Source: Dechloromonas sp.
GTDB lineage: Bacteria > Pseudomonadota > Gammaproteobacteria > Burkholderiales > Rhodocyclaceae
DNA length: 64,000 nt
Direction of reading: 5' to 3'
Assembly (NCBI GenBank): GCA_028687035.1
Contig: JAQUAX010000001.1
Coordinates: 310,001-374,000 of the forward strand
Below are positions 13,809 through 25,269 of the stretch, piece by piece (within the stretch, counting starts at the first letter, position 1; each line of letters starts with the position of its first letter). The translations under genes were made by a program, and so were the position numbers. Below the pieces are notes generated by a model that was not told the DNA's origin, made no database searches, and saw nothing but the letters and a program-made list of their open reading frames with translations.

Positions 13809-14552
13809 ATGTCCGTTACCATGCGCGAAATGCTGGAAGCCGGTGTCCACTTCGGTCACCAAACCCGTTTCTGGTCCCCCAAGATGGCCCCGTACATCTT
13901 CGGCGCCCGCAACAAGATTCACATCGTCAACCTCGAGAAGACGCTGGTCAAGTACAACGAAGCCATGGCCTTCGTTCGCAAGCTGGCCGCCAATCGCGGC
14001 AACATCCTGTTCGTCGGCACCAAGCGCCAGGCCCGTGAAATCATCGCCGAAGAAGCGCAGCGCGCCGGCGCCCCGTACGTCGACCAGCGCTGGCTGGGCG
14101 GCATGCTGACCAACTTCAAGACGGTCAAGACCTCGATCAAGCGCCTGAAGGAAATGGAACTGGCCGTCGAAGCCGGCGAACTCGAGCGCATGCCGAAGAA
14201 GGAAGCGCTGACCTTCCGTCGCGAACTGGAAAAGCTGCAGAAGTCGATCGGCGGCATCAAGGACATGGCCGGCCTGCCGGACGCCATCTTCGTCGTCGAC
14301 GTCGGCTACCACAAGATCGCCATCACCGAAGCCGGCAAGCTGGGCATCCCGGTCATCGGCGTGGTCGATACCAACCACACCCCGGACGGCGTTGATTACG
14401 TGATCCCGGGTAACGACGACTCCTCCCGCGCCATTCAGCTGTACGCCCGCGGCGTCGCCGATGCCATCCTCGAGGGCCGCAGCCAGGTCGTCCAGGAAAT
14501 CGTTGCCGCCGGCGACGACGAGTTCGTCGAAGTTCAGGAATCGGCCGAATAA
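13809..14552 (+). CDS. rpsB: 30S ribosomal protein S2
   Basis: S2 is a 30S subunit protein located between head and body. The 247-residue sequence begins [20 protein letters not shown] and contains [11 protein letters not shown], the hallmark [13 protein letters not shown] and the region [16 protein letters not shown]. Length fits. AAGGAG lies seven bases upstream of the ATG. It is first in the conserved rpsB-tsf-pyrH-frr block and is preceded by a structured leader. Its codon choice is more biased than that of neighbouring genes, as expected for a ribosomal protein. Confidence 0.98.
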   Translation: MSVTMREMLEAGVHFGHQTRFWSPKMAPYIFGARNKIHIVNLEKTLVKYNEAMAFVRKLAANRGNILFVGTKRQAREIIAEEAQRAGAPYVDQRWLGGMLTNFKTVKTSIKRLKEMELAVEAGELERMPKKEALTFRRELEKLQKSIGGIKDMAGLPDAIFVVDVGYHKIAITEAGKLGIPVIGVVDTNHTPDGVDYVIPGNDDSSRAIQLYARGVADAILEGRSQVVQEIVAAGDDEFVEVQESAE

Positions 14553-14561
14553 CAACACTGT

Positions 14562-14590
14562 AACGGCGGGGCGCCATGCTCCGCCCGTTT
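14562..14590 (+). terminator. Possible attenuating terminator between rpsB and tsf
   Basis: An imperfect hairpin pairs AACGGCGGGGC (14562-14572) with GCTCCGCCCGTT (14578-14589) around a five-base loop, followed by only three T residues. A weak terminator here would lower tsf relative to rpsB transcription, as proposed for the same junction in E. coli; strength is unknown. Confidence 0.4.
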
Positions 14591-14610
14591 GACAAGCTCA
14601 GGAGATAACT

Positions 14611-15510
14611 ATGGCGGCAATTACCGCAGGTATGGTGGCAGAGCTGCGCGGCAAGACCGACGCACCGATGATGGAATGCAAGAAGGCGCTGACCGAAGCC
14701 GACGGCGACATGGCCAAGGCCGAGGAAATCCTCCGCGTCAAGCTGGGCAACAAGGCTTCCAAGGCCGCTGCCCGCATCGCCGCTGAAGGCATCGTCGCGG
14801 TCAGCATCTCGGCCGACGGCAAGACCGGCGCCATCATCGAAGTGAACAGCGAAACTGACTTCGTTGCCAAGAACGACGAGTTCATCGCGCTGGCCAACGG
14901 CTCCGCCGCGCTGGTCGCCGAAAAGAACCCGGCCGACGTCGCTGCGCTGTCCGCGCTGCCGATGGGCGAAGGCACCGTCGAATCGACCCGCACCGCACTG
15001 GTCGGCAAGATCGGCGAAAACATGTCGATCCGCCGCTTCGTCCGCTTCGAAGGTCAGGGCAAGCTGTTCTCCTACATCCACGGCGGTTCCAAGGTTGGCG
15101 TCGTGGTCGATCTGGTCGGTGGCGACGAGCAGCTGGGCAAGGATCTGGCGATGCACATCGCTGCGTCCAAGCCGAAGTCGCTGGATGCCTCCGGCGTTTC
15201 CGCCGAACTGCTCGAGACCGAGCGTCGTGTCGCCGTCGAGAAGGCCCGCGAAGCCGGCAAGCCGGAAGCCATGCTGGAGAAGATCGCCGAAGGCACCGTC
15301 CAGAAGTACCTGAAGGACGTCACGCTGCTCGGCCAGGTCTTCGTCAAGGCCGCCGACGGCAAGCAGACCATCGAACAGCTGCTGAAGGAAAAGGGCGCTT
15401 CGGTCGCCGCCTTCACGCTGTTCATCGTCGGCGAAGGCATCGAGAAGAAGGTCGACGACTTCGCTGCCGAAGTCGCCGCCCAGGCTGCTGCTGCCGCTGC
15501 CAAGAAGTAA
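14611..15510 (+). CDS. tsf: Elongation factor Ts
   Basis: EF-Ts exchanges GDP for GTP on EF-Tu. The 299-residue product starts [16 protein letters not shown] and contains the signature region [20 protein letters not shown] and the core motif [11 protein letters not shown], with two further dimerisation-type subdomains and an Ala-rich tail. AGGAG precedes the ATG by eight bases. It follows rpsB by 58 bases and precedes pyrH by 18 bases in the universal order. Confidence 0.98.
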   Translation: MAAITAGMVAELRGKTDAPMMECKKALTEADGDMAKAEEILRVKLGNKASKAAARIAAEGIVAVSISADGKTGAIIEVNSETDFVAKNDEFIALANGSAALVAEKNPADVAALSALPMGEGTVESTRTALVGKIGENMSIRRFVRFEGQGKLFSYIHGGSKVGVVVDLVGGDEQLGKDLAMHIAASKPKSLDASGVSAELLETERRVAVEKAREAGKPEAMLEKIAEGTVQKYLKDVTLLGQVFVKAADGKQTIEQLLKEKGASVAAFTLFIVGEGIEKKVDDFAAEVAAQAAAAAAKK

Positions 15511-15528
15511 TTTCGAGGAATACCGCCG

Positions 15529-16245
15529 ATGACCACCCCCAAGTACAAGCGCATCCTGCTCAAACTCTCCGGTGAGGCCCTGATGGGGTCCGACGCCTAC
15601 GGCATCAACCCGCAGACCATCGCGGCGATTTGCGGAGAGATCAAGGCGGTTGCCGACCTGGGTGTGGAAATCGGCGTCGTGATCGGCGGTGGCAATATCT
15701 TCCGCGGCATGGCCGGTACGGCCACCGGGATGGATAGGGCCACCGCGGATTACATGGGCATGCTGGCCACGGTGATGAACGCCATGGCGCTGTCCGACGC
15801 GATGCGTCAATGTGGCCTGAATGCCCGTGTGCAGTCGGCCCTGAACATCGAGCAGGTCGTCGAGCCGTATATCCGCGGCAAGGCCATCCGCTATCTGGAA
15901 GAGGGGAAGATCGTGATCTTCGGCGCCGGTACCGGCAACCCCTTCTTCACGACCGATACTGCTGCAGCCTTGCGCGGTTCGGAAATCGGCGCGGAAATCG
16001 TGCTGAAGGCGACCAAGGTCGACGGCATCTACACGGCCGACCCCAAAAAGGACGCCTCAGCGACGCGCTACGACAAGATCAGCTTCAACGAAGCGATCTC
16101 GAAGAACCTGGCGGTCATGGATGCGACCGCCTTCGCGCTGTGCCGCGACCAGAAACTGCCGATCAACGTGTTCTCGATCTTCAAGGCCGGCGCGCTGAAG
16201 CGCGTGGTCTGCGGCGAAGACGAAGGCACGCTGGTCTACTGCTGA
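15529..16245 (+). CDS. pyrH: UMP kinase
   Basis: PyrH phosphorylates UMP to UDP and is a hexameric amino acid kinase family enzyme. The 238 residues include [13 protein letters not shown], the glycine-rich [10 protein letters not shown], the region [18 protein letters not shown] and the nucleotide-binding [16 protein letters not shown]. Length is typical. GAGGAA lies upstream of the ATG. Position between tsf and frr is the standard proteobacterial one. Confidence 0.98.
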   Translation: MTTPKYKRILLKLSGEALMGSDAYGINPQTIAAICGEIKAVADLGVEIGVVIGGGNIFRGMAGTATGMDRATADYMGMLATVMNAMALSDAMRQCGLNARVQSALNIEQVVEPYIRGKAIRYLEEGKIVIFGAGTGNPFFTTDTAAALRGSEIGAEIVLKATKVDGIYTADPKKDASATRYDKISFNEAISKNLAVMDATAFALCRDQKLPINVFSIFKAGALKRVVCGEDEGTLVYC

Positions 16246-16256
16246 GAGAGACAGAG

Positions 16257-16814
16257 ATGATTGCCGAACTCAAGAAGAGTGCCGAACACAAGATGCAGAA
16301 GTCCCTGGAGGCGCTGAAAGCCGATCTCCAGAAGATCCGCACCGGCCGCGCCCACACCGGCCTGCTCGATCACGTACAGGTCGATTACTACGGTTCCCCG
16401 GTGCCGGTGAACCAGGTCGCCAACATCACGCTGGTCGACGCGCGCACGCTGGGTGTGCAGCCGTGGGAAAAGAACATGGTGCAGAAGGTCGAAAAGGCGA
16501 TCCGCGATTCCGACCTCGGCCTGAACCCGGCGACCCAGGGCGAACTGATCCGCGTGCCGATGCCGGCGCTGACCGAAGAGCGCCGCAAGGAAATGATCAA
16601 GGTCGTCAAGACCGAAGGCGAGGGCGCCAAGGTGGCGATCCGCAACCTGCGCCGCGACGCCAACAACCACCTGAAGGATGCGCTGAAGAAGGGCGACATT
16701 CCCGAGGACGACGAGCGCCGCGCCCAGGACGACATCCAGAAGCTGACCGACAAGTACATCGCCGAAGTCGACAAGATGCTCGCCGCCAAAGAGGCCGAGC
16801 TGATGCAGATCTGA
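16257..16814 (+). CDS. frr: Ribosome recycling factor
   Basis: RRF splits post-termination ribosomes together with EF-G. The 185-residue protein begins [20 protein letters not shown] and has [29 protein letters not shown], and the long C-terminal helix with [10 protein letters not shown], all typical. The frame stays open upstream inside pyrH, but the ATG at 16257 gives the exact family length and has GAGAGACAGAG just before it. It lies 11 bases after pyrH and 14 bases before uppS. Confidence 0.98.
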   Translation: MIAELKKSAEHKMQKSLEALKADLQKIRTGRAHTGLLDHVQVDYYGSPVPVNQVANITLVDARTLGVQPWEKNMVQKVEKAIRDSDLGLNPATQGELIRVPMPALTEERRKEMIKVVKTEGEGAKVAIRNLRRDANNHLKDALKKGDIPEDDERRAQDDIQKLTDKYIAEVDKMLAAKEAELMQI

Positions 16815-16828
16815 GCCGTTCCGGCTGA

Positions 16829-17590
16829 ATGGCGCTTTTCTCCAGTTCGACGCGGAACATTCCGCAGGCGGCGGCGGTGCCCCGGCACGTCGCCATCATC
16901 ATGGACGGCAACGGGCGCTGGGCGAAGAAGCGCTTCCTGCCCCGCGTCGCCGGCCACGTCAAGGGCGTCGAGCTGGTGCGCGAAGCGGTGCGCGCCTGCC
17001 TCGAGCGCGGCATCCACTATCTGACGCTGTTCGCGTTTTCGTCCGAAAACTGGCGTCGACCGCAGGAAGAGGTCACGCTGCTGATGCAGCTCTTCGTCAA
17101 GGCGCTCGAGCAGGAAGTCGACAAGCTCGACCGCAACGGCGTCCGCCTGCACGTGATCGGCGATCTCTCCCGTTTCGAGCCGCGACTGCAGCAACTGATC
17201 CGCGACGCCGAAGCGAAGACGGCGGGCAACGACCGGCTCGACCTGACCATTGCCGCCAACTACGGCGGGCGCTGGGACATCATGCAGGCGGTCAACCGCA
17301 TGCTGGCGGCCGATCCCGAAAAGCGGGAAGGTTGGCAGGAGGGCGATCTCGAGCCCTATCTGTCGATGGCCTATGCACCCGAGCCGGATCTTTTCATCCG
17401 CACCGGCGGCGAGGAGCGGATCAGCAACTTCCTGCTGTGGCAACTGGCCTACACCGAGTTCTACTTCACGCCGACGCTGTGGCCGGATTTCAACACCGCC
17501 GAATTCGACAAGGCGATCGCTTCCTATCAGGCCCGCGAACGCCGCTTCGGCCGGACCAGCGAACAGCTCGCGGAACCGCCGAATGCTTAA
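16829..17590 (+). CDS. uppS: Undecaprenyl (di-trans,poly-cis) diphosphate synthase
   Basis: UppS condenses isopentenyl diphosphate units onto farnesyl diphosphate to make the C55 lipid carrier for peptidoglycan and O-antigen. The 253-residue protein has the signature [16 protein letters not shown] near residue 20 with the catalytic Asp, then [14 protein letters not shown] and, near the C-terminus, [19 protein letters not shown]. It overlaps the cdsA start by eight bases. Identification is secure. Confidence 0.97.
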   Translation: MALFSSSTRNIPQAAAVPRHVAIIMDGNGRWAKKRFLPRVAGHVKGVELVREAVRACLERGIHYLTLFAFSSENWRRPQEEVTLLMQLFVKALEQEVDKLDRNGVRLHVIGDLSRFEPRLQQLIRDAEAKTAGNDRLDLTIAANYGGRWDIMQAVNRMLAADPEKREGWQEGDLEPYLSMAYAPEPDLFIRTGGEERISNFLLWQLAYTEFYFTPTLWPDFNTAEFDKAIASYQARERRFGRTSEQLAEPPNA

Positions 17591-18404
17591 GACGCGCGTG
17601 ATCACCGCGCTGGCGCTGGTCGCGCTGCTGCTGCCGTCGCTGTTCTGGCTGCCGCCAACCGGCTGGGCGCTGCTGGTCGCCGCGTTCATCGGCATCGCCG
17701 CCTGGGAATGGGGCGCTTTGCTCGGCTGGCGGGCAGCGTCGCGCATCGTGCTGGGCATCGCTACCGCGGCGCTGTGTGCCGGCGTCGCGCTCATCTGTCC
17801 GGACAGTGTCGAATTCCGCCCGGGCAGCCTCCCAGTTTTGCTCATTTACGGGCTGTCTACCGCGTTCTGGGCCGGCGTGCTGCCGTTCTGGCTGCGCGGC
17901 AAATGGTCGCTCGGGGCGCTGTCCGGCCTCGCCGTCGGCGCCGTCGTGCTGCTGCCGACCTGGCTTGCGATGGTGCAGTTGCGCGCCCTCGGTCCGGCCG
18001 TGCTGCTCGGTGTCTTCGCCGTCGTCTGGATGGCCGACATCGCCGCCTATTTTGCCGGCCGGGCCTTCGGCCGCCACAAGCTGGCGCCGTCGATCAGCCC
18101 CGGCAAGACCTGGGAAGGCGTTTTTGGCGCCGCCGCCGGCGTCGTCGCCTATGGCCTGGTCGTCCGTGCAACGGCCGGCATCGAACTGCTCGCGCCGCTG
18201 CCGTGGATCGGCCTGCTGCTCGCGGTCACCGCGGTCAGCGTCGTCGGCGACCTGTTCGAGTCGCTGCTCAAGCGCAAGGCCGGCATCAAGGACAGCAGCA
18301 ACGTGCTGCCCGGCCACGGCGGCGTGCTCGACCGCATCGACAGCCTGACCTCGACGCTGCCCGTCGTCGCCTTCCTCCTGATGCTCCTCCTGCCGCCGGC
18401 ATGA
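17583..18404 (+). CDS. cdsA: Phosphatidate cytidylyltransferase
   Basis: CdsA makes CDP-diacylglycerol from phosphatidic acid and CTP at the inner membrane. The 273-residue protein is almost wholly hydrophobic with about eight membrane segments and carries the CDS signature near its C-terminus ([22 protein letters not shown], given here as the region at about residues 232-253). [14 protein letters not shown] is also present. The ATG at 17583 lies inside the end of uppS. Its own TGA overlaps the dxr ATG (ATGA). Confidence 0.96.
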   Translation: MLKTRVITALALVALLLPSLFWLPPTGWALLVAAFIGIAAWEWGALLGWRAASRIVLGIATAALCAGVALICPDSVEFRPGSLPVLLIYGLSTAFWAGVLPFWLRGKWSLGALSGLAVGAVVLLPTWLAMVQLRALGPAVLLGVFAVVWMADIAAYFAGRAFGRHKLAPSISPGKTWEGVFGAAAGVVAYGLVVRATAGIELLAPLPWIGLLLAVTAVSVVGDLFESLLKRKAGIKDSSNVLPGHGGVLDRIDSLTSTLPVVAFLLMLLLPPA

Positions 18405-19591
18405 CCATGCAGAATCTCACCGTCCTCGGCTCGACCGGCTCGATCGGCGTCAGTACCCTCGACATCGTCCGCCGTCATCCCGGGCGCTATCGGGCCTTCG
18501 CGCTGTGCGCGCACAGCCAGGTCGACAAGCTGTTCGAACAGTGCCTGGAGTTCAGGCCGCGTTTCGCCGTCCTCCGCGACGCGGCGCTGGCCGCCGATCT
18601 GCAGGCCCGCTGCCGGGCGGCCGGGCTCGATACCGAGGTCGGTCATGGTGTCGAGGCGCTGGTCGCCTTGTCGGCGCATCCCGAGGTCGATGCCGTGATG
18701 GCCGCGATCGTCGGCGCTGCCGGCCTGGAGCCGACGCTGGCTGCCGCCCGCGCTGGCAAGCGGGTGATGCTGGCCAACAAGGAAGTGCTGGTGATGGCCG
18801 GCGAGCTGTTCATGCGCGCGGTCCGCAAGCATGGTGCGACGCTGTTGCCGGTCGACAGCGAACACAACGCGATTTTCCAGTCGCTGCCGCCGGATTTCGC
18901 CCGCGGCCTGGCCGCCTGCGGCGTCCGCAGCATCCTGCTGACCGCTTCCGGCGGTCCGTTCCGCAACACGCCGCTGGCCGATCTCGAAAACGTCACGCCC
19001 GAGCAGGCCTGCGCCCATCCGAACTGGAGCATGGGGCGCAAGATCTCGGTCGATTCGGCGAGCATGATGAACAAGGGGCTCGAAGTCATCGAGGCGCGCT
19101 GGATTTTCGACGCGCCGCCCGAGATGATCCGCGTCGTCGTGCATCCGCAGAGCGTCGTCCATTCCGCGGTGCAGTACGTGGACGGTTCGGTGCTCGCCCA
19201 GCTCGGCAACCCGGACATGCGGACGCCGATCGCCTACGCGATGGCCTGGCCCGAGCGCATCGCGGCCGGTGTCGAGCCGCTCGACCTGTTCTCCGTCGCC
19301 CGGCTCGACTTCCACGAGCCCGACCTGGCGCGCTTCCGCTGCCTGCAGCTGGCCTATGACGCGCTGGCTGCCGGCGGTACGGCGCCTGCCATCCTGAATG
19401 CCGCAAACGAAATCGCGGTTGCCGCCTTCCTCGACCGGCGCCTGCCTTTCCTCGGCATCGCCTGCCTCAACGAGGCCGTGCTGAACGCACTGCCGGCGGG
19501 GCCGGAAGGCAGTCTGGACGACGTGCTCGGCGCCGACGCCGAGGCGCGGCGGCTGGCCGGGCAGATGGTCGCGGAACGCCGCTTCGCGTGA
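18401..19591 (+). CDS. dxr: 1-deoxy-D-xylulose 5-phosphate reductoisomerase
   Basis: Dxr (IspC) converts DXP to methylerythritol 4-phosphate with NADPH and Mn2+/Mg2+, the committed step of the MEP isoprenoid pathway. The 396-residue product begins [19 protein letters not shown] with the NADPH-binding GSTGSIG. It has [24 protein letters not shown] with metal ligands, the flexible loop region [20 protein letters not shown] and [11 protein letters not shown]. The start overlaps cdsA; the stop overlaps rseP. Confidence 0.97.
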   Translation: MTMQNLTVLGSTGSIGVSTLDIVRRHPGRYRAFALCAHSQVDKLFEQCLEFRPRFAVLRDAALAADLQARCRAAGLDTEVGHGVEALVALSAHPEVDAVMAAIVGAAGLEPTLAAARAGKRVMLANKEVLVMAGELFMRAVRKHGATLLPVDSEHNAIFQSLPPDFARGLAACGVRSILLTASGGPFRNTPLADLENVTPEQACAHPNWSMGRKISVDSASMMNKGLEVIEARWIFDAPPEMIRVVVHPQSVVHSAVQYVDGSVLAQLGNPDMRTPIAYAMAWPERIAAGVEPLDLFSVARLDFHEPDLARFRCLQLAYDALAAGGTAPAILNAANEIAVAAFLDRRLPFLGIACLNEAVLNALPAGPEGSLDDVLGADAEARRLAGQMVAERRFA

Positions 19592-20955
19592 GCGAACTCC
19601 CTTTCTACCTGGCCGCTTTCGTCGTCGCGCTCGGCGTTCTGGTCGTCGTGCATGAATTTGGCCATTACCTGGCGGCCCGCCTGTGCGGCGTCAAGGTCCT
19701 GCGTTTCTCGCTGGGCTTCGGTCGCATCCTGTGGCGCCGCCAGCTCGGGCGCGACGGGACCGAATGGGCGCTCAGCGTCTTTCCGCTTGGCGGCTACGTC
19801 AAGATGCTCGACGAGCGCGAAGGCGAAGTGGCCGCCGACGAGGCGCACCGGGCATTCAACCGCCAGGGCGTCGGCCGGCGCAGCCTGATCGTCGTCGCCG
19901 GCCCGCTGGCCAACTTCCTGCTCGCCATCGTGCTGTACTGGGCGCTGTTCATCCATGGCGGCCTGGAATTGAGGCCGGTTCTCGGGACGCCGCCGGAAGG
20001 CAGTCCCGCCGCGGTCGCCGCGATCGCCAACGGCGAGCGGGTGCGCCGGATCGACGAATCGCCGGTCGCGACCTGGGATGAATTCCGCTGGACCCTGCTG
20101 CACAAGGCGCTCGCGCAACCGGATGCCGAACTCGAAGTGATCAACCGGCAGGGCGAGATCGCCTTCCGCCGGATCGCCCTGGCCGCGGCCGGCGAGCAGG
20201 GCTGGGAGGGGGATGCGCTCGGTCGCCTGGGCCTCCGGCTGTACCGCCCGGATGTCGCTCCGGTGTTCGGACGACTGATCGATGGCGGTGCCGCGGAACG
20301 GGCCGGTCTGCGCTCCGGCGACCGGGTTGCGCAGATCGACGGCGAGGCCGTTGCTTCGTGGTTCGAACTGGTCCGCCGCATACGCGAATCGCCGGGCCGG
20401 CCGCTGGCGCTGACCGTCGAGCGGGACGGCAGGCTGAGTACGGTTTCGGTCGTGCCGGAAGCGGCCCGCGAACGGGGTCGGGACATCGGCCGGATCGGCG
20501 CCGCCGTCGCCGAACAGCCCGGGCTGGACGAAGAGCTTCGCGTTTTCGTCCGCTACGGGCCGTTCGATGCGTTAGCCAAGGCGCTGGCCGAAACCTGGGA
20601 CAAGTCGGTGTTCAGCCTGCAGATGATGGGCCGCATGCTGACCGGCGAAGTCTCCCTGAAGAACCTGTCGGGACCGGTATCGATCGCCGATTACGCAGGG
20701 CAGTCGGCGCGCCTCGGCATCGACTACTACATCCGCTTCATGGCCTTGCTGAGCCTGAGTCTCGGCGTGCTGAACCTGCTGCCGGTGCCGGTGCTGGACG
20801 GCGGGCATTTGATGTATCATATGATCGAAGTCGTCAGGCGACGGCCGCTCTCGGAGCGGGCCATGCAGATAGGGCAGCAGATCGGTCTGTCCATACTGTT
20901 CGCGCTGATGGCTTTCGCATTTTTTAACGACCTGAATCGCCTGTTCAACGGCTGA
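19588..20955 (+). CDS. rseP: RIP zinc metalloprotease RseP (site-2 protease)
   Basis: RseP cleaves anti-sigma factors such as RseA and remnant signal peptides within the inner membrane. The 455-residue protein has the zinc-binding [10 protein letters not shown] in its first membrane segment, PDZ-like sequences between about residues 115 and 300 and the second active-site motif [12 protein letters not shown] near the C-terminus, followed by a final membrane segment. It starts with GTG overlapping the dxr stop (GTGA). Position before bamA is conserved. Confidence 0.95.
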   Translation: MSELPFYLAAFVVALGVLVVVHEFGHYLAARLCGVKVLRFSLGFGRILWRRQLGRDGTEWALSVFPLGGYVKMLDEREGEVAADEAHRAFNRQGVGRRSLIVVAGPLANFLLAIVLYWALFIHGGLELRPVLGTPPEGSPAAVAAIANGERVRRIDESPVATWDEFRWTLLHKALAQPDAELEVINRQGEIAFRRIALAAAGEQGWEGDALGRLGLRLYRPDVAPVFGRLIDGGAAERAGLRSGDRVAQIDGEAVASWFELVRRIRESPGRPLALTVERDGRLSTVSVVPEAARERGRDIGRIGAAVAEQPGLDEELRVFVRYGPFDALAKALAETWDKSVFSLQMMGRMLTGEVSLKNLSGPVSIADYAGQSARLGIDYYIRFMALLSLSLGVLNLLPVPVLDGGHLMYHMIEVVRRRPLSERAMQIGQQIGLSILFALMAFAFFNDLNRLFNG

Positions 20956-20958
20956 ACG

Positions 20959-23262
20959 ATGAAAAAATCCTTGCTGTCCGCCCTGATCGCCGGCCTGTTT
21001 GTTGCCGCGCCCGTGTTGGCTTTTGAACCCTTTGCAGTCAAGGATATCCGGGTTGAAGGCATCCAGCGTACCGAAGCCGGTACCGTGTTCAGCTACCTGC
21101 CGGTCAAGGTCGGCGACACGCTGAATGATGAAAAGGCGGCCCAGTCGATCAAGGCGCTGTTCGCCACCGGCTTCTTCAAGGACGTCCGGATCGAGGTCGA
21201 TAACGACGTCATGGTCGTCGTCGTGCAGGAGCGCCCGGCGATCTCGACGATCAACTTCGTCGGCATGAAGGAGTTCGAGAAGGACGTCATCATCAAGGCG
21301 CTGAAGGAAACGGGGATCGGCGAAGGCCGCATCTTCGACCGCGGCCTGCTCGACAAGGCCGAGCAGGAATTGAAGCGCCAGTATCTGACCCGCGGTAAGT
21401 ACGGGGTCAATATCACGACGACGGTGACGCCGCTCGAGCGCAACCGCGTCGGCATCAATTTCAATATCGAGGAAGGCGTCGCCGCGAAGATCAAGCAGAT
21501 CAACATCGTCGGCGCGAAATCCTTCCGCGAGAAGGATCTGCAGGCCCAGTTCGAACTGACGACGCCGGGCTGGCTGACCTGGTACACCAAGAACGACCAG
21601 TATTCCCGCCAGAAGCTGTCGGCTGACCTCGAGAAGCTGAAATCCTTCTACATGAACCAGGGCTTCCTCGAGTTCAACGTCGATTCGACCCAAGTGTCGA
21701 TTTCGCCGGACAAGCAGGATGTCTACATCACCATCAACCTGACCGAAGGCGAGCGTTATCGCGTGTCGTCGGTCAAGGTGGCCGGCGATTTCAATATCTC
21801 CGACGACGAAATGCAGAAGCTGGTCAGCGTCAAGGCCGGGGAGGTCTTCTCCCGCGACCGCCTGAATGCTTCGACCAAGGCGATTGCCGACCGGCTCGGC
21901 AAGGAAGGCTACGCCTTCGCCAACGTCAATGCCGCTCCGGAAATCGACAAGGAAAAGCATCAGGTCGCATTCACGATCTTCGTCGATCCGGGCAAGCGCG
22001 TTTATGTCCGGCGACTCAACATCACCGGCAATACCAAGACGCGCGACGAAGTGGTGCGCCGCGAAATCCGCCAGATGGAAAGCGGCTGGTACGATGCCGA
22101 CAAGATCACGACCTCCAAGCAGCGCCTGGACCGGCTCGGCTACTTCACCGAAGTCGCCATCGAGACCCCGGCCGTGGCCGGCACGTCGGACCAGCTGGAC
22201 GTCAACGTCAATGTCGCAGAGCGCCCGACCGGTAACCTGATGCTCGGTCTCGGCACCTCGAGCACCGACAAGATCATCCTGTCCGGCTCGATCTCGCAGA
22301 GCAACTTCATGGGCAGCGGCAATAACGTGACGATGCAGGTCAATTCGGCACGTTCGTACCGCACCTACGTGTTTTCCTACACCAACCCGTACTTCACGCA
22401 GGACGGCGTCAGCCAGGGCTTCGACATCTACCACCGGACGGTCAACACGCTGTCGACGTCGATCGCCTATTACCGCTCGGCCTCGACCGGCGCGGCGATC
22501 CGCTTCGGCTTCCCGATCGGCGAGAAGGAGTCGATCGGCGTTGGCATTGGTCTCGATTCGACCAAGATCACCGCTTACGAGAACAGCCCGAAGCAGTATC
22601 GGGATTATGTGAATTGGGTGTCCGGCGAAGCATCCCTGACCAAGTTGTCGCTGCCGGTGACGACCAGCTGGTCCAGCGATGGGCGAGACAGCTTCTTCTT
22701 CCCGACCAAGGGCACCTATCAGAAGGCCAGCCTCGAAGTCGCGATGCCGGGCGGCGACCTGAAGTACTATCGTGCCAACTACCAGTTGCAGCACTACATT
22801 CCGCTGAGCCAGCGCTTCACGCTGATGCTGAACGGCGAAGTCGGCTACGCCAACGGCTATGGTGACTCCGAACTCCCTTTCTTCAAGAACTACTACGCTG
22901 GCGGCGTGACCTCGGTGCGTGGCTACAAGGCGAGTTCCCTGGGTTCCGAGCATTCAAGTTATGTTGAAAACGGGACCACTTATCGTTTGGGTGGTAACCG
23001 GCGCGTGGTTGGCAACGCAGAAGTGCTATGGTCGCTGCCGGGCATGGACAAGTCCTTCCGCATGGGGTGGTTCTTCGACGCCGGCCAGGTCTATGCCAGC
23101 GAGGACAAGTTCTCGCTGAGCGACCTGCGCTACTCAACCGGCCTGTCGGCAGCCTGGGTTTCGCCGGTCGGCCCGCTGCGTTTCTCGATCGGCCGTCCGC
23201 TCAACAAGGGAGAGAAGGATCAGTCCGAGCTCTTCCAGTTCCAGATGGGCACTACATTCTGA
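20959..23262 (+). CDS. bamA: Outer membrane protein assembly factor BamA
   Basis: BamA is the essential Omp85 insertase of the outer membrane. The 767-residue precursor has a signal peptide (MKKSLLSALIAGLFVAAPVLA), five POTRA repeats to about residue 420 and a C-terminal 16-strand barrel. The lid-loop hallmark VRGYK (VRGF/Y type) follows GGVTS, and the last residue is phenylalanine (MGTTF), the usual barrel terminal signal. It lies three bases after rseP and is followed by skp, as in most proteobacteria. Confidence 0.97.
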   Translation: MKKSLLSALIAGLFVAAPVLAFEPFAVKDIRVEGIQRTEAGTVFSYLPVKVGDTLNDEKAAQSIKALFATGFFKDVRIEVDNDVMVVVVQERPAISTINFVGMKEFEKDVIIKALKETGIGEGRIFDRGLLDKAEQELKRQYLTRGKYGVNITTTVTPLERNRVGINFNIEEGVAAKIKQINIVGAKSFREKDLQAQFELTTPGWLTWYTKNDQYSRQKLSADLEKLKSFYMNQGFLEFNVDSTQVSISPDKQDVYITINLTEGERYRVSSVKVAGDFNISDDEMQKLVSVKAGEVFSRDRLNASTKAIADRLGKEGYAFANVNAAPEIDKEKHQVAFTIFVDPGKRVYVRRLNITGNTKTRDEVVRREIRQMESGWYDADKITTSKQRLDRLGYFTEVAIETPAVAGTSDQLDVNVNVAERPTGNLMLGLGTSSTDKIILSGSISQSNFMGSGNNVTMQVNSARSYRTYVFSYTNPYFTQDGVSQGFDIYHRTVNTLSTSIAYYRSASTGAAIRFGFPIGEKESIGVGIGLDSTKITAYENSPKQYRDYVNWVSGEASLTKLSLPVTTSWSSDGRDSFFFPTKGTYQKASLEVAMPGGDLKYYRANYQLQHYIPLSQRFTLMLNGEVGYANGYGDSELPFFKNYYAGGVTSVRGYKASSLGSEHSSYVENGTTYRLGGNRRVVGNAEVLWSLPGMDKSFRMGWFFDAGQVYASEDKFSLSDLRYSTGLSAAWVSPVGPLRFSIGRPLNKGEKDQSELFQFQMGTTF

Positions 23263-23277
23263 TTCAGGAGTTCCAAG

Positions 23278-23781
23278 TTGAAAATCAAATCGATCATTCT
23301 GGCTTCGCTGATTCCCGCCCTGTTCGCCACCAGCGTCGCCGCTGCCGAACTGAAGGTCGGCTATGTCAATACGCAGCGCATCTTCCGCGATGCGCCGGCG
23401 GCCCAGAAGGCAGCGAAGAAGCTCGAGGGCGAGTTCGCCAAGCGTGACCAGGACCTGCAGCGCATGGCCAAGCAGCTCCAGGGCCTGCAGGAAAACCTCG
23501 AGAAGAACGCCGTGACCATGGCCGAGGCCGACCGCCGCGCCCGCGAGAAGGAGTTCGCCGAACTGTCGCGCGAATTCCAGCGCCGCCAGCGCGAGTTCCG
23601 CGAAGACCTGAACCTGCGCCAGAACGAGGAAAACGCCGCGGTCATCGAGAAGGCGAACAAGGCGATCAAGCAGATCGCCGAAGCCGACAAATATGACCTG
23701 ATCCTGCAGGACGTCGTCTGGGTCAGCCCGCGTCTCGACATCACCGACCGCGTCATCAAGGCGCTGTCGGACGCCAAGTAA
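23278..23781 (+). CDS. skp: Periplasmic chaperone Skp (OmpH family)
   Basis: Skp is a trimeric periplasmic holdase that delivers unfolded outer-membrane proteins to BamA. The 167-residue precursor has a signal peptide ending VAAAE, then [16 protein letters not shown] and a long charged coiled coil (about residues 45-120). The start is a TTG (MKIKSIIL) with AGGAG eight bases upstream; no ATG fits the signal peptide. It sits between bamA and lpxD, and its stop overlaps the lpxD ATG by one base. Confidence 0.93.
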   Translation: MKIKSIILASLIPALFATSVAAAELKVGYVNTQRIFRDAPAAQKAAKKLEGEFAKRDQDLQRMAKQLQGLQENLEKNAVTMAEADRRAREKEFAELSREFQRRQREFREDLNLRQNEENAAVIEKANKAIKQIAEADKYDLILQDVVWVSPRLDITDRVIKALSDAK

Positions 23782-24833
23782 TGGCCGGCGAGGGCGGTAG
23801 CGCCCTCACGCTGGCCGAGATCGCCGCCCGCCTGGGCGGCGATGTGCTTGGGGACGCGCAAACGCGGATCGCCCAGGTCGCGACGCTGGCTTCGGCCGGC
23901 GCCGGCCAGATCGCCTTTCTCGCCAACAAGAAATACCGCAGCCAGCTGAAGACGACGCAGGCCGCCGCGGTGATCCTGTCACCCGACGCGGCAGCGGAAT
24001 TCGACGGACCGCGCATCGTGTCGGCGAATCCCTACGCCTATTACGCCCGGGTCGCCACGCTGCTCAATCCGCAGGGCGCGCGCGCGCCGAGCGGCGTGCA
24101 TCCGTCGGCGGTCGTCGAATCCGAGCTGCCGGCGTCGGTGGCGGTCGGCCCCCATGTCTGCATCGGGCGCGACGTCGTGATCGGCGAAGGCGTGCAGATC
24201 CACGCCGGCTGCGTGATCGGCGACGGCGTGACAATCGGCGCGGGCAGCCTGCTCTATCCGCGGGTCACCGTCTATCACGGCTGCCGCATCGGCCAGCGGG
24301 CCATCCTGCATGCCGGCGTCGTGATCGGCGCCGACGGCTTCGGCTTCGCGCCGGACGGCAGGGAATGGATCAAGATTCCGCAGATCGGCGCGGTCGACGT
24401 CGGCGACGATGTCGAAATCGGCGCCAACACCACCATCGACCGCGGCGCGCTCGACGATACCGTGATCGGCGACGGCTGCAAGATCGACAACCTGGTGATG
24501 ATCGGCCACAACTGCAACATCGGGCCGTATTCGGTGATCGCCGGCTGCACCGGCATGGCCGGCAGCACGACGCTGGGCGAGCACTGCATCCTGGGCGGGG
24601 CCAGCATGATCAGCGGCCACCTGAGCCTGGCGCCGAATACCACCATTTCCGGTGCGTCGACCGTGATGCGCAGCATCGTCGAGCCGGGCGGCGTCTATGC
24701 GAGCGTCTTCCCGCTCGACAGCTACGAACACTGGATGCGCAACGCTTCGCACATCCGCCGGCTGTCCAAGCTGGCGGAACGCGTTTCCGAACTTGAAAAG
24801 AAACTCAAAGAATCCGAGCAGGGGGTTGGTTAA
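23781..24833 (+). CDS. lpxD: UDP-3-O-(3-hydroxyacyl)glucosamine N-acyltransferase
   Basis: LpxD adds the N-linked hydroxyacyl chain in the third step of lipid A synthesis. The 350-residue protein has an N-terminal uridine-binding domain and a left-handed beta-helix of hexapeptide repeats from about residue 105 ([20 protein letters not shown] pattern), including [11 protein letters not shown] and the catalytic His region [12 protein letters not shown]-terminal helix follows. It directly abuts fabZ with no gap. Confidence 0.96.
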   Translation: MAGEGGSALTLAEIAARLGGDVLGDAQTRIAQVATLASAGAGQIAFLANKKYRSQLKTTQAAAVILSPDAAAEFDGPRIVSANPYAYYARVATLLNPQGARAPSGVHPSAVVESELPASVAVGPHVCIGRDVVIGEGVQIHAGCVIGDGVTIGAGSLLYPRVTVYHGCRIGQRAILHAGVVIGADGFGFAPDGREWIKIPQIGAVDVGDDVEIGANTTIDRGALDDTVIGDGCKIDNLVMIGHNCNIGPYSVIAGCTGMAGSTTLGEHCILGGASMISGHLSLAPNTTISGASTVMRSIVEPGGVYASVFPLDSYEHWMRNASHIRRLSKLAERVSELEKKLKESEQGVG

Positions 24834-25268
24834 ATGGACATTCACGAAATTCTCGAACACTTGCCGCACCGCTATCCCTTCCTTCTGGTGGATCGCGTGC
24901 TCGAAATCGAACCCGGCAAGTCGATCCACGCCTACAAGAACGTCACGATCAACGAACCCTTCTTCGTCGGCCACTTCCCGCACCACCCGGTGATGCCGGG
25001 CGTGCTGATCATGGAGGCGCTGGCCCAGGCGGCCGGCATCCTGTCGTTCAAGACCGAAGACAAGAAGCCGACCCAGGACGACGTTTTCTACTTCGCCGGT
25101 ATCGACGAGGCCCGCTTCAAGCGCCCGGTGATGCCGGGCGACCAACTGCACCTGCACGTCGAAATCGAGCGCCAGATGCGCGGCGTCTGGAAGTTCAAGG
25201 CCGAGGCCCGGGTCGACGGCCAGCTGGCTGCCGAAGCCAAGCTGATGTGCGCCAAGCGGGTGCTCTGA
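24834..25268 (+). CDS. fabZ: 3-hydroxyacyl-[acyl-carrier-protein] dehydratase FabZ
   Basis: FabZ dehydrates 3-hydroxyacyl-ACP in fatty acid elongation and competes with LpxA for the same substrate, hence its place among lpx genes. The 144-residue hotdog-fold protein has [13 protein letters not shown], the catalytic His in [20 protein letters not shown] and the partner Glu in that stretch. Length is as expected. It follows the lpxD stop immediately and lies one base before lpxA. Confidence 0.97.
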   Translation: MDIHEILEHLPHRYPFLLVDRVLEIEPGKSIHAYKNVTINEPFFVGHFPHHPVMPGVLIMEALAQAAGILSFKTEDKKPTQDDVFYFAGIDEARFKRPVMPGDQLHLHVEIERQMRGVWKFKAEARVDGQLAAEAKLMCAKRVL

Positions 25269-25269
25269 C